From NCBI RefSeq assembly GCF_963677565.1, contig NZ_OY781981.1, positions 1,674,001-1,738,000 of the forward strand: DNA of 64,000 bases, read 5' to 3'. Position numbers and translations under genes: made by a program. This stretch comes from an uncultured Draconibacterium sp. Lineage in GTDB: Bacteria; Bacteroidota; Bacteroidia; Bacteroidales; Prolixibacteraceae. Positions 23,985 through 33,400 of the stretch are shown piece by piece; the stretch's first letter is position 1, and the number at the start of each line of letters is the position of its first letter. The notes under the pieces were generated by a model that saw only the letters and a program-made list of their open reading frames with translations, had not been told where the DNA came from and did no database searches.

Positions 23985-25013
23985 ATGGCAAAAAAGATTT
24001 TAGTTACAGGCGGAACCGGATACATTGGTTCGCATACAGTTGTTGAGTTGCAAGAGTCGGGTTACGATGTTGTTGTAGTCGACGACCTATCGAATTCAAG
24101 TATCGATGTACTTGATAATATTGAGAAGATTACTGGTAAAAAGCCGGAATTCGAGCAGTTTAATTTAGCTGATAAAGAAAAAACAGTCGACTTTTTTAAA
24201 CGCAATAAAGGAATTGAGGCCATTATTCATTTTGCAGCATTTAAAGCTGTTGGCGAATCGGTACAAATACCGTTAAATTATTATCGTAACAATTTAGTTT
24301 CGTTAATGAATCTGTTGGATTGCCAACGTGAGTTTGATGTGCCAAATATGGTTTTCTCATCGTCGTGTACCGTTTACGGACAGCCTGAAAAACTACCGGT
24401 AACTGAGTCTACACCTCGAAAAGATGCTGAATCACCTTATGGAAATACCAAACGAGTAAGCGAAGATATTTTGCAAGACAGTGTTAAAGCATATCCCGAG
24501 TTAAAAGCAATTGCACTACGCTATTTTAATCCGATTGGAGCACATCCAACAGCATTGATTGGAGAACTGCCATTGGGAGTACCACAAAACCTGGTGCCGT
24601 TTATTACTCAAACTGCAGCCGGATTGCGCGATGAGCTTAAGGTTTTCGGAGACGACTACAATACTTCTGATGGTTCTGCTGTTCGCGATTATATAAATGT
24701 TGTTGATTTGGCAAAAGCACACGTTACCGCCATTGCTCGTTTACTGGAGGGGAAAAATAAAACGAATTACGAAATTTTTAATCTCGGAACCGGTGATGGC
24801 TTGTCGGTATTGGAAGTTGTAAAAGGCTTTGAGAGAGCAACCGGCGAAAAGCTAAATTATAAAATTGTTGGTCGTCGTGCCGGCGATGTGGAGCAAATTT
24901 GGGCTGATACTACATATGCCAACGAAGAACTTGGTTGGAAAGCTGAGAAAGGGTTGGATGAAACGCTGCTTTCAGCCTGGAACTGGGAGAAGAAGGTTCG
25001 CGGAATTCAATAA
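23985..25013 (+). CDS. galE: UDP-glucose 4-epimerase
   Basis: The ATG at 23985 gives 342 residues, the usual GalE size; the frame upstream to 23913 is not family-like. It interconverts UDP-glucose and UDP-galactose with bound NAD. The Rossmann loop TGGTGYIGSH is at residues ~8-17; IHFAAFKAVGESV, SSSCTVYG and the catalytic SPYGNTK (YxxxK) are present, then LRYFNPIGAHP and a C-terminal RRAGDVEQIWAD. It supplies galactosyl donors for surface polysaccharide. It is divergent from the HU/SPOR gene and followed by rfbB, which has its own promoter motif. Confidence 0.93.
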   Translation: MAKKILVTGGTGYIGSHTVVELQESGYDVVVVDDLSNSSIDVLDNIEKITGKKPEFEQFNLADKEKTVDFFKRNKGIEAIIHFAAFKAVGESVQIPLNYYRNNLVSLMNLLDCQREFDVPNMVFSSSCTVYGQPEKLPVTESTPRKDAESPYGNTKRVSEDILQDSVKAYPELKAIALRYFNPIGAHPTALIGELPLGVPQNLVPFITQTAAGLRDELKVFGDDYNTSDGSAVRDYINVVDLAKAHVTAIARLLEGKNKTNYEIFNLGTGDGLSVLEVVKGFERATGEKLNYKIVGRRAGDVEQIWADTTYANEELGWKAEKGLDETLLSAWNWEKKVRGIQ

Positions 25014-25060
25014 TATTTTCGAAATAAAACCTTTGTCAGTTATCTTTTGAACAATTCCTG

Positions 25061-25068
25061 TATTTTTG
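25061..25068 (+). promoter_or_regulatory. -7 promoter element for rfbB
   Basis: TATTTTTG fits TAnnTTTG, 18 nt before the rfbB ATG. A TTTG at 25032-25035 lies 25 bp upstream as a possible -33 element. Confidence 0.5.
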
Positions 25069-25086
25069 CCTAAAAACAGACACATT

Positions 25087-26139
25087 ATGAAGACAATACT
25101 GATTACAGGAGGTGCCGGATTTATTGGTTCGCACGTGGTTCGTTTATTTGTAAATAACTACCCTGATTACAAAATTGTAACCCTCGACAAACTTACATAT
25201 GCCGGGAATTTGGCTAACCTGAAGGATGTTGAAGACAAGCCGAACTACGAGTTTGTAAAAGGCGATATTGTCGATAGTGCATTCATTCAGAAATTGTTTG
25301 AAGAGAAGCAGTTCTATGGAGTGATTCACCTGGCTGCTGAATCGCATGTAGATCGTTCGATTTCTAACCCGACGGAGTTTGTTGTTACCAACGTAATTGG
25401 TACTGTTAATTTGCTGAACGCCGCAAAACACATTTGGAAGGATAAATTCGAAGGTAAACGGTTCTATCACATTTCAACCGATGAGGTTTATGGTTCGCTG
25501 GGCGATGAGGGAATGTTTACCGAAGAAACTGCTTACGATCCGCACAGTCCGTATTCGGCATCAAAAGCCAGTTCCGATCATTTTGTACGTGCCTACCACG
25601 ACACGTTTGGGGTGCCAATAGTAATTTCAAACTGTTCGAACAATTATGGTTCGTTCCAGTTTCCCGAGAAATTGATTCCGCTTTTTATTCATAACATTAA
25701 AAACAACAAACCGCTGCCGGTTTACGGTAAAGGAGAAAACGTTCGCGACTGGCTTTGGGTAGTCGATCATGCCCGTGCCATCGATGTAATTTTCCATAAA
25801 GGAGAAATTGGAGAAACATACAACATCGGTGGTTTTAACGAATGGACCAACATCGATCTGATTCGGGTGATGTGCCGTAAAATGGACGAAAAGCTGGGGC
25901 GCCAGGTTGGAGAATCTGAAAAGTTGATCACTTTTGTGAAAGATCGTGCCGGACATGATTTGCGTTATGCCATTGATGCCACAAAAATTAAAAACGAACT
26001 GGGTTGGGAACCTTCGCTGCAGTTTGAGGAAGGTATTGAAAAGACCATTGAATGGTACCTCGAAAATACCGAATGGCTTGAAAATGTAACTTCAGGAGAT
26101 TACCAGAAATACTACGAACAGCAATACATAAAAAGATAA
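25087..26139 (+). CDS. rfbB: dTDP-glucose 4,6-dehydratase
   Basis: The 350-residue enzyme converts dTDP-glucose to dTDP-4-keto-6-deoxyglucose, the precursor of rhamnose and other deoxysugars. It shows TGGAGFIGSH at the N-terminus, HLAAESHVDRSI, the catalytic Asp-Glu pair in STDEVYG, and SPYSASKASSDH with YxxxK. CSNNYG and KGENVRDWLWV follow, and the C-terminus carries VKDRAGHDLRYAID. The start at 25087 matches the family; rfbA, C and D are not in the window, so deoxysugar synthesis is split or this copy is solitary. It sits beside galE as a sugar-nucleotide pair. Confidence 0.93.
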   Translation: MKTILITGGAGFIGSHVVRLFVNNYPDYKIVTLDKLTYAGNLANLKDVEDKPNYEFVKGDIVDSAFIQKLFEEKQFYGVIHLAAESHVDRSISNPTEFVVTNVIGTVNLLNAAKHIWKDKFEGKRFYHISTDEVYGSLGDEGMFTEETAYDPHSPYSASKASSDHFVRAYHDTFGVPIVISNCSNNYGSFQFPEKLIPLFIHNIKNNKPLPVYGKGENVRDWLWVVDHARAIDVIFHKGEIGETYNIGGFNEWTNIDLIRVMCRKMDEKLGRQVGESEKLITFVKDRAGHDLRYAIDATKIKNELGWEPSLQFEEGIEKTIEWYLENTEWLENVTSGDYQKYYEQQYIKR

Positions 26140-26158
26140 ATCGTACCAAAAAAATAGT

Positions 26159-26190
26159 GAAAAGGAGATACAACATTGTGTCTCCTTTTC
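26159..26190 (+). terminator. Terminator after rfbB
   Basis: GAAAAGGAGATACA (26159-26172) pairs with TGTGTCTCCTTTTC (26177-26190) over 14 positions, with one wobble, around an ACAT loop; a T-rich tail follows. Confidence 0.75.
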
Positions 26191-26281
26191 TGTTTTAATA
26201 TTTGAATCTGATTTAGAATGTAGTAACTTGTACAAGCACATAAAATCCGTTATCAGAACATACAAAATTTAAAACAGAAAC

Positions 26282-26752
26282 ATGAAACAAAAAATTCTTT
26301 TACTGGCGCTGATTGCCTTGCTGGCAGCGTGCAGTACAACAAAACAAGTGCGAAATTCGCAGAAAGGATTAAAAGGCAATTGGACATTGTCGACCATTAC
26401 TACTGACCAGGGGAATAAAGTAGAAATTAAGGAACTTTTTAACCAGGCATCGCCCGATTGTTTCGAGGGCAGTGAGTGGAGTTTCGTTAGCAATAACAAT
26501 TCCGGAACTTATTCTTTTATGGATGTGGCTTGCATTAATTCTACCCACTCCATAAAATGGTTCATGGAGCAAGATGGTGACGATATTTATTTCTTATGGA
26601 AATTTATTCCTGATGGTGTAAAGCCCAAAGATGTTACCGCCGGTTATAAGTTAAAACTGCTTTCAGAATCAGAAACAGAATTTGTGTTGGCCCAGGATGC
26701 TGCATTCGAAGGCAGTGTCATTTCAATTTATTATCAATTCACCAAAAATTAG
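26282..26752 (+). CDS. Lipocalin-like lipoprotein
   Basis: A 156-residue lipoprotein (lipobox LAAC, Cys17). After the anchor, LKGNWTLSTITTD begins a small antiparallel strand pattern typical of the Bacteroidota lipocalin-like families, and EWSFVSNNNSGTYSF follows. Two further cysteines (CFEGSEW and MDVACIN) may form a disulphide. Such proteins are thought to sit on the periplasmic face of a membrane and bind small hydrophobic ligands, but no ligand is known. It lies 10 bp upstream of the OmpA-like lipoprotein gene, suggesting co-expression. Confidence 0.75.
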   Translation: MKQKILLLALIALLAACSTTKQVRNSQKGLKGNWTLSTITTDQGNKVEIKELFNQASPDCFEGSEWSFVSNNNSGTYSFMDVACINSTHSIKWFMEQDGDDIYFLWKFIPDGVKPKDVTAGYKLKLLSESETEFVLAQDAAFEGSVISIYYQFTKN

Positions 26753-26762
26753 GATTACAGTT

Positions 26763-27449
26763 ATGAAGAATATTACATTAGTAGTTCTTGGCTTGTTTAT
26801 TGCCGGAATGTTTTTAAATAGTTGCAGCTCTCTGCAAAATGCAAACAGCACACAAAAAGGTGCAGGAATAGGAGTGGCGGCAGGAGCCGCTTTAGGTGCG
26901 TTAATTGGTGGAAAAAATAACCGTGCAGCGGGTGCTTTAGTGGGAGCTGCTGTTGGTGGAGGAGCCGGTGCCATAATTGGTAATCAAATGGATAAGCAGG
27001 CAGAAGAAATTGAAACGACAATGCCGGGTGCCGAAGTGGTGAGAAGTGAAGAAGGAATTCAGTTAATTCTGGATGAAAACGCCGATGTACGTTTTGAATT
27101 TGATAGTTCAGATCTTACAAGTGCTTCGCAAACCAACCTGGGTAAGTTGGTTGAGATATTCAATAAATACCCGGATACCGACATTTTGGTTATTGGGCAT
27201 ACTGACAGCGATGGGGCTGAATCGTATAACCAAACACTATCAGAAAAACGAGCGGCATCGGTACAGAGTTTCTTAACATCAAACGGAATATTGGCTTCAC
27301 GGTTAAGCTCAACAGGAATGGGTGAATTGCAACCAAGGGTATCGAATGATACAAAGGAAGGAAAAGCACAAAACCGCCGGGTAGAGTTTACCATTACAGC
27401 CAACGAGGATATGGTTAATGCTGCAAAAGAACAGGCTGGCGAAAATTAA
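26763..27449 (+). CDS. OmpA-family lipoprotein with glycine zipper
   Basis: From ATG 26763 the product has 228 residues and a lipobox (LNSC, Cys21); a longer frame begins inside the previous gene at 26682. Residues ~35-80 form a Gly/Ala-rich zipper (GIGVAAGAALGALIGG, GGGAGAIIGNQM) likely to pack in a membrane. Residues ~105-220 are an OmpA-C peptidoglycan-binding domain: VRFEFDSSDL, LVIGHTDSDGAESYNQTLSEKRA and GKAQNRRVEF, with the Asp and Arg that hold diaminopimelate. It tethers the outer membrane to the cell wall. The same architecture is seen in YiaD-type proteins. Confidence 0.9.
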   Translation: MKNITLVVLGLFIAGMFLNSCSSLQNANSTQKGAGIGVAAGAALGALIGGKNNRAAGALVGAAVGGGAGAIIGNQMDKQAEEIETTMPGAEVVRSEEGIQLILDENADVRFEFDSSDLTSASQTNLGKLVEIFNKYPDTDILVIGHTDSDGAESYNQTLSEKRAASVQSFLTSNGILASRLSSTGMGELQPRVSNDTKEGKAQNRRVEFTITANEDMVNAAKEQAGEN

Positions 27450-27538
27450 TTTTGTTGTCATTTTCATATCTTGGATGTTAAGAATTGAAACGACTTTGAA
27501 AATTGTGTTGCAAAAGTTTCAGAAACAGATTTTTATAC

Positions 27539-27546
27539 TATCTTTG
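27539..27546 (+). promoter_or_regulatory. -7 promoter element for rpsP
   Basis: TATCTTTG fits TAnnTTTG, 32 nt before the rpsP ATG and just before GCGCC; no good -33 TTTG at the usual spacing. Confidence 0.55.
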
Positions 27547-27578
27547 CGCCACATTTTTCAAAATTAAAAAATAGAATT

Positions 27579-28187
27579 ATGCCAGTAAAAATGAGATTAG
27601 CGCGACACGGTCGCAAACGCTACGCATACTACCACATTGTAGTAGCTGATAGCAGGGCGCCACGAGATGGCAGGTACATTGAAAGAATTGGCACGTACAA
27701 TCCTAACACTGATCCTGCTACTATCGATCTCGATTTTGACAAAGCTTACGACTGGCTTGTTAAAGGCGCACAACCAACCGACACTGTAAGAGCAATTTTA
27801 TCTTACAAAGGTGTTATGTACAAAAAACACCTGATGGGTGGAGTTAAAAAAGGAGCTTTCGATGAAGCTGAAGCTGAAAAGCGTTTAGAGAGTTGGATTG
27901 CAGAAAAAGAAGCTAAAATTCAGGCAAAAATCGACCGTTTGGCCGGTGATGCTGCTGCAGAAACTCAAAAACAATTAGAAGCTGAGAAGAAAATCAACGA
28001 AGACAGAGCTGCCGCTATTGCTGCAAGAGATGCAGAATTAGCCGCTGAAGCTGAAGCTGCTGCTAAAGAAGCAGAAGCTGAAGAAGCTGCAGAAGAAGTA
28101 GCCGCTGAAGTTGAAGAAACTCCTGAAGCTGAAGCACCTGCTGTTGAAGAGGAAGCTTCGGAAGAAGAAAGAGGTGCGGAATCTTAA
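27579..28187 (+). CDS. rpsP: 30S ribosomal protein S16 with long acidic C-terminal extension
   Basis: The first ~85 residues are a standard S16 (VKMRLARHGRKRYAYYHIVVAD, RDGRYIERIGTYNP), which binds 16S rRNA early in 30S assembly. The remaining ~115 residues are a low-complexity Lys/Glu then Ala/Glu-rich, probably helical extension ending in EEAPAVEEEA-like repeats, so the protein is 202 residues against ~80-90 in most bacteria. Extended S16 is common in Bacteroidota; the role of the tail is not known. It is followed by a strong terminator, so the downstream rimM must have its own promoter. Confidence 0.95.
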   Translation: MPVKMRLARHGRKRYAYYHIVVADSRAPRDGRYIERIGTYNPNTDPATIDLDFDKAYDWLVKGAQPTDTVRAILSYKGVMYKKHLMGGVKKGAFDEAEAEKRLESWIAEKEAKIQAKIDRLAGDAAAETQKQLEAEKKINEDRAAAIAARDAELAAEAEAAAKEAEAEEAAEEVAAEVEETPEAEAPAVEEEASEEERGAES

Positions 28188-28212
28188 GAAAGACAACTCA
28201 TCTTATTATAGA

Positions 28213-28244
28213 AAACCACTTGCCATTTGGCAGGTGGTTTTTTT
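28213..28244 (+). terminator. Terminator after rpsP
   Basis: AAACCACTTGCC (28213-28224) pairs with GGCAGGTGGTTT (28229-28240) around ATTT; the T run extends the 3' arm. Confidence 0.85.
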
Positions 28245-28340
28245 GTGTTTACATCCATGGTTTAACATCTCTGGATAAAAATTATGTAACACTTTTTTGG
28301 AACTTTCTGCTTATAACTACCGTTTCAAGGGAAAATGCCT

Positions 28341-28348
28341 TACTTTTG
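28341..28348 (+). promoter_or_regulatory. -7 promoter element abutting rimM (leaderless candidate)
   Basis: TACTTTTG fits TAnnTTTG, and the rimM ATG begins at 28353, only five nt after it. The expected transcription start coincides with the ATG, giving a leaderless or near-leaderless mRNA. No -33 TTTG at 17-23 bp spacing. Confidence 0.5.
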
Positions 28349-28352
28349 AAGT

Positions 28353-28880
28353 ATGGAAACGATACCAAAAACCGATTGCCAAAAAGTTGGATTCTTCAGA
28401 AAGACGCACGGCGTGCATGGTGAAGTGGTCCTTGAGTTTGACGAACAGTTTGAATATTCAGTGGAAGAATGCGACCGCTTTTTTATTGAACTGGATGGAT
28501 TGCTTGTTCCTTTCTTTGTGGAAAAAGATGGTTTCCGTTTTCGTTCATCAAAATCAGCCATTGTTAAATTCGATTGGGTGGATGATGAAAAATATGCCAA
28601 ACGCCTGATCGGTGCCGGAGCTTATCTATTTCATTCCGAAATTGTAGATGAACTGGAAGAAACAGAATCTACGTTTGAAGGCTTAATGCTAATTGACAGT
28701 AAACTGGGTGAAATTGGTGTAATCGATCATGTGGATGACTACTCAGGAAATATCGTATTTACCGTTTCGTACAGGGGTGAGGAACTGCTAATTCCGTTTC
28801 ACGAAGAGATGTTGGTTTCGTATAGCGAGAATGAAAGTTCTATTACTTTAAACTTACCCGACGGACTGATTGACGCTTAA
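28353..28880 (+). CDS. rimM: 16S rRNA processing protein RimM
   Basis: The 175-residue protein assists maturation of the 30S head domain and binds S19. It shows VGFFRKTHGVHGEVVLEF at the N-terminus (RimM barrel), KFDWVDDEKYAKRLIGAGAYL, and a C-terminal PRC-like barrel with GLMLIDSKLGEIGVIDHV and LLIPFHEEMLVSY. The ATG is fixed by the family N-terminus and leaves almost no 5' leader after the -7 box. In many bacteria rpsP-rimM-trmD-rplS is one operon; here rimM is separated from rpsP by a terminator, and trmD is not adjacent. Its end overlaps the convergent thioesterase gene by 27 bp. Confidence 0.92.
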   Translation: METIPKTDCQKVGFFRKTHGVHGEVVLEFDEQFEYSVEECDRFFIELDGLLVPFFVEKDGFRFRSSKSAIVKFDWVDDEKYAKRLIGAGAYLFHSEIVDELEETESTFEGLMLIDSKLGEIGVIDHVDDYSGNIVFTVSYRGEELLIPFHEEMLVSYSENESSITLNLPDGLIDA

Positions 28881-29288
28881 CTCCGGCTCAAAATCAATAA
28901 ATTTTTTTCTCCAGTTTTCAGGAATAGTTTCCGAAACTCGTGCTTGCATATCGAAACAAACCATTACCGATGCACAAACTGCTACTGGTTCAGTATTATT
29001 TTGTTTGTAAACGGCTTGCTTCATTTCAAGGCTCTTTTCGCCAAGCAACGAAACGGAGGTTACTACATGAATTTTATCCTCAAGAAAAGTAGGTTGCATG
29101 TAATCCACTTTTACCGATGCGATTATCAATCCTTTGTGCGTCCAGCTTATTAGATCTCCCAGAACTGATTCGAAATATTGTAGGCGGGCCAAATCAAAAA
29201 ACTCCTGGTATTTGGCATTGTAAACATGCCCCATCAGGTCGATGTCGTTAAACCGAATTTGTACCGGTACAATGTGTTCCTGTTTCAT
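28854..29288 (-). CDS. Acyl-CoA thioesterase, 4HBT/YbgC-like hotdog fold
   Basis: A 144-residue hotdog-fold protein. The 4-hydroxybenzoyl-CoA thioesterase signature RFNDIDLMGHVYNAKYQEFFDLARLQYF is present with the catalytic Asp, and IIASVKVDYMQPTFLEDKI follows. These enzymes hydrolyse acyl-CoA or acyl-ACP; the chain length is unknown. It is divergent from the DUF2807 gene and overlaps rimM tail-to-tail by 27 bp. Confidence 0.88.
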   Translation of the reverse strand: MKQEHIVPVQIRFNDIDLMGHVYNAKYQEFFDLARLQYFESVLGDLISWTHKGLIIASVKVDYMQPTFLEDKIHVVTSVSLLGEKSLEMKQAVYKQNNTEPVAVCASVMVCFDMQARVSETIPENWRKKFIDFEPELSVNQSVG

Positions 29289-29452
29289 GAAATACTTTGT
29301 TTATTGAAATAAAGGTGCAATTTTTTTCCCCACGTGTGCAACTTTAAAAGGGTTTGCACGTCATTAAAACGTTAAAATAGTATTTGTAAATAAATGCGAG
29401 CATTATTTTTAGTGATGAAGAACATAGAATTAAAAATTTAAATAGTTACTAC

Positions 29453-30157
29453 ATGAAAACAAGAGTTCTGTTATTTAGCCTTTTTGTATTGGGCTTATTT
29501 GTTGCCTCAACAGTTCAGGCAGAAGAAGAAACACGTGATGTATCAAGTTTCTCAGAAATTAGTTTGCGAATTCCTGCAACAGTCCACCTGGAGCAGGGAA
29601 GTCCGCAAAGTGTGCGGATAGTTGCCAAGCAGTCTACCCTTGAAGATATAATTACCGAGGTAAACGGAAGTAAGTTAGTAATTCGTTTTCCCGGGAAAAG
29701 TATTTTTCAGCGCAATTACAGACCAGGAAAGATCGATATTTACATTAGTGTACCGGATATTGATGGATTGGGAGTTTCCGGTTCTGGCGATATTTTAGCC
29801 GACGAGATTAAAGCACGGATTATTGATCTGGCTGTTAGTGGCAGCGGAAATATTGAAATAGATAATCTGACATCAAAGAAAGTAAAAGGCGCAATTTCTG
29901 GATCTGGTAATATTAATATTGAAAGCGATGGTGTTGCCGACGAACTTTCGGTTTCAATCTCCGGTTCCGGTAACTTTAGAGCCGACAGGTTTGAAGCAGA
30001 GGATGTAACCGTTAGCACATCCGGATCGGGTAATTGCAACGTAAACTCAAATGGTTCGCTAAAAGCACGAATCGCTGGTTCAGGCAGTGTGTATTATAAA
30101 GGTAATCCACGTGTTGACGCTTCGGTGGCCGGATCGGGTCGAGTGAGAAATATGTAA
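29453..30157 (+). CDS. DUF2807 (putative auto-transporter adhesin head GIN domain) exported protein
   Basis: The 234-residue protein has a signal peptide (VLLFSLFVLGLFVASTVQA). Residues ~30-225 match the GIN domain DUF2807, a right-handed beta-helix-like fold with repeated turns: SGSGDI, SGSGNIEI, SGSGNINIES, SGSGNFRA, SGSGNCNV, AGSGSVYY and AGSGRVR mark successive coils of about 17-22 residues. The opening block EISLRIPATVHLEQG is typical. Function is unknown; it is probably an envelope or periplasmic protein. It is single, with a terminator downstream. Confidence 0.88.
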   Translation: MKTRVLLFSLFVLGLFVASTVQAEEETRDVSSFSEISLRIPATVHLEQGSPQSVRIVAKQSTLEDIITEVNGSKLVIRFPGKSIFQRNYRPGKIDIYISVPDIDGLGVSGSGDILADEIKARIIDLAVSGSGNIEIDNLTSKKVKGAISGSGNINIESDGVADELSVSISGSGNFRADRFEAEDVTVSTSGSGNCNVNSNGSLKARIAGSGSVYYKGNPRVDASVAGSGRVRNM

Positions 30158-30183
30158 TCTGAATACACTAGCTATATGACTGA

Positions 30184-30215
30184 ATACCATCCATTTTTAT
30201 GGGTGGTATTTTTTT
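30184..30215 (+). terminator. Terminator after the DUF2807 gene
   Basis: ATACCATCC (30184-30192) pairs with GGGTGGTAT (30201-30209), one wobble; six or more T follow. Confidence 0.8.
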
Positions 30216-30497
30216 GTTTATACATTCGATTTATGAGAAATGTCATTTTCTTCATGGCGAATTATCATTGTGTTCGATCTTTGTTTAAAAAAATCCTTGA
30301 AGTCATTGTTTTTAATGCTGTAAAATGTCAATAATTCAAAGATTCTCATAATTTTGTTTCAGAATGTCAGTACATACTTTCAAATTGAACGAAATTTTTT
30401 ACTGAATAAACTAAATCAACTTAGTAAACCTAAGATCAAAAAATATTGGCTGTTTCCGACCTTTTTTGGTCAATTCTTAAGTTATTAAAAAACCATA
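30216..30497 (+). promoter_or_regulatory. Intergenic leader region of the amidohydrolase pair
   Basis: No coding ORF is seen in this AT-rich stretch. TAATTTTG (30349-30356) fits the -7 consensus and would give a ~135-nt leader. In the leader, CTTAG/CTAAG (30420-30434) and two mutually exclusive pairings of the TTTTTTGGTC arm (30462-30471) occur: with GACC (30458-30461) or with GATCAAAAAA (30434-30443, one wobble). Regulation through these is possible but unsupported. Confidence 0.35.
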
Positions 30498-33400
30498 ATG
30501 TCAATGAAAAAAATTGCTAATTTATTATTTGCTGTACTCTTAATCTTCAGCACACAGGCCCAGAACCTATCGCCGGTTTTGGGGGTTGGCGATGAAAGAG
30601 CAGAGCTTTATGCATTTACCAATGCAACTGTAGTTGCCAATTATCAAACAGTATTAAAAGATGCTGTGATGATTATTCAAAAAGGTAAAATCGTAGATGT
30701 TGGGAAAAATATTGCTATTCCTGAAAATGCTGTGGTTATCGACCTGGAAGGAAAATTCATTTATCCTTCGTTTATCGATTTGTTTACCGAATACGGTATG
30801 AGTAAAAACACTCCTTCTTCGGCACCTCGAACCATGATGTCGTATTACATGCGGTCACAAAATTTTGAGTCGCCAAATGGCGGACCATACTACTGGAACG
30901 ATGCCATAAAATCATATGTCAGCGCTGTTGAGTCGTTTCATGTAAATGAAAAAGATGCTACCGATTTTCGCAAAGCTGGTTTTGGTACAGTTCTTACTCA
31001 GAAGAAAGACGGAATTATGAGAGGAAGTGCTGCTTTGGTTGCCTTGTTGGAAGGAAAAGAAACACAGGCAGTAGTAAAAGGTAAGGCTGCAAGTGGTTAT
31101 TCTTTCGATAAAGGAAGCTCGCAAATGAATTATCCCAGTTCGTTAATGGGGTCGTTCGCTTTGTTGCGTCAGACCTTGTATGATACAGAGTGGTATGCTG
31201 CCAAGGCAGATAAAAGTGTTTACGATGTTTCGCTGGAAGCTGTTAACGAAAATCGCACATTACCTTCTGTTTTTCAGGTTCGCGACAAAATCAACTTGTT
31301 GGATGTGGCCAAACTTGGCAAGGAATTCGGCATTGATTTCTGTATGAAAGGGAATGGCGATGAATATCAATTGCTGGATGAAGTGGCAGCAACCGGGGCG
31401 CCGGTAATTTTACCGCTCGATTTTCCTGCCGCCCCTGATGTAGCAGACCCATACAAAGCAATTTTGGTTCCGCTTGAAGATTTGAAACACTGGGAACTGG
31501 CGCCTTACAATGCAGGTAGGCTGGCTAATGCAAAAGTTGATATCGCATTTACTACAGATGGTTTAAAGGACAAAAAACAGTTCAGAACCAATTTGCTGAA
31601 AGCCATTGAATGTGGTTTGTCAAAAGAAGATGCGTTGAAAGCTCTAACAGAAACTCCGGCAAAAATGATTGGTTGCGCCGATATGCTCGGATCGCTTGAA
31701 AGCGGGAAGTTGGCAAGCTTCCTTATTACTTCCGACGAAATCTTTTCGTCAGACTGTGTGATTTACGAGAACTGGGTGAAAGGGAAAAAATATACCATTA
31801 CTGACAGCAAATTGCCTGAATTGAAAGGTGAATATACGCTTGCACTGAGTAACGATGAAAACTACACCATTACAATTGAAGGGAAGCCGACATCTTATTC
31901 TCTAAAAATTAAAAGTGGAGAAGACAAAAGCGAATCTGGAAAAATCAGTGTTACTGAGAATTTGATTTCGCTTTCATTTCCAAAAGATAAAGAGTGGACA
32001 CGTCTTTCGGGCTGGATTAAAGATGATGTTTTGGCCGGTACAGGAATTCTGCCGGACGGTAAAAATATTACCTGGAAAATGACATTGGATAAAGCCGGTG
32101 AAGAGAAAAAGGATAAAAAGAAAGACGAAGAACTTTCTGCGCCGGGAAAAGTAATCTACCCATTTATTGCTTACGGAAATGAGCAAAAACCGCAATACAA
32201 AGACTACATTATCAGAAATGCCACCGTGTGGACAATGGAGGAGGATGGCGTGCTTGAAAATGCCGATGTACTTGTTGAAGACGGTAAAGTTGCCCAGGTT
32301 GGAAAAGGTTTAAAAGCAGGTAATGTTTGGGAAATTGATGGAACCGGAATGCACGTAACTCCCGGTATTATTGATGAACACTCGCACATGGCACTAAATG
32401 GTACCAACGAAGGATCGAATGCAATTACTTCTGAAGTTCGGATGAGCGATGTTTTGAATCCTGAAGACTTAACAATTTACCGCCAGTTGGCCGGAGGAGT
32501 TACTACTTCGCATTTGCTGCATGGTTCGGCAAATCCGATTGGTGGGCAGTCGGTATTGATTAAACTTCGTTGGGGGGCTACTCCTGATGAAATTATGGTG
32601 AAAGATCAGGTTGGATTTTTAAAACATGCACTTGGCGAAAACGTAAAACAGTCAAGAATGCCAATGACCACTCGTTTTCCAAACTCTCGAATGGGGGTGG
32701 AGCAATCTATTAAAGACGTTTATACGCGAGCCAAAGAGTACCAGCAGAAATGGGAAGCATACAATGCACTATCTGAGAGTGAAAAAGCATCAACACAGGC
32801 TCCGCGAAAAGACCTGCAGCTGGATGCCATTGTCGACGAATTCAATGAAAAGAGTTTTATGGTTTGCCATACCTACGTGCAAAGCGAAACCAATATGATT
32901 ATGAAACTGGCTCAGGAGTTTGGTATTAAGCCACATACTTTAATTCACAATACAGAAGGATACAAAGTAGCCGATAAAATGGTGGAGGCCGGCGCTGCCG
33001 GTAGTGTTTTTGCCGATTGGTGGATGTATAAATACGAGGTTTACGATGCTATTACCTATAACGCTGCCATTCAGCACAACGAGGGAGTGCTGGTTTGTAT
33101 TAATTCTGACGATGCAGAAATGGGCCGCCGACTAAACCAGGAGGCTGCAAAAACGGTGAAATACGGAGGCTTGTCAGAAATTGAAGCGATGGAATTGGTT
33201 ACTAAAAATCCGGCAAAAATCCTCCATCTTGATGACAGAATGGGAACTCTGAAACCCGGGAAAGATGCAGATATGGTTTTGTGGACAGATCATCCGCTTT
33301 CGGTTTACGCCATGCCGTCGAAAACTTTCGTCGGTGGTATTCCATATTACGACAAGGAAAAGGATAAGGAGATGTATCAATCGATTCAGGAGGAACGTTC

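Noticed and set aside
26682..26762. Earlier start for the OmpA lipoprotein
   Set aside because: It lies inside the preceding lipocalin gene and would bury the lipoprotein signal; ATG 26763 gives a correct lipobox.
29332..29363. Imperfect ACGTG/CACGT palindrome between the thioesterase and DUF2807 genes
   Set aside because: The arms need a bulge to pair and there is no matching regulator nearby; no operator call can be supported.
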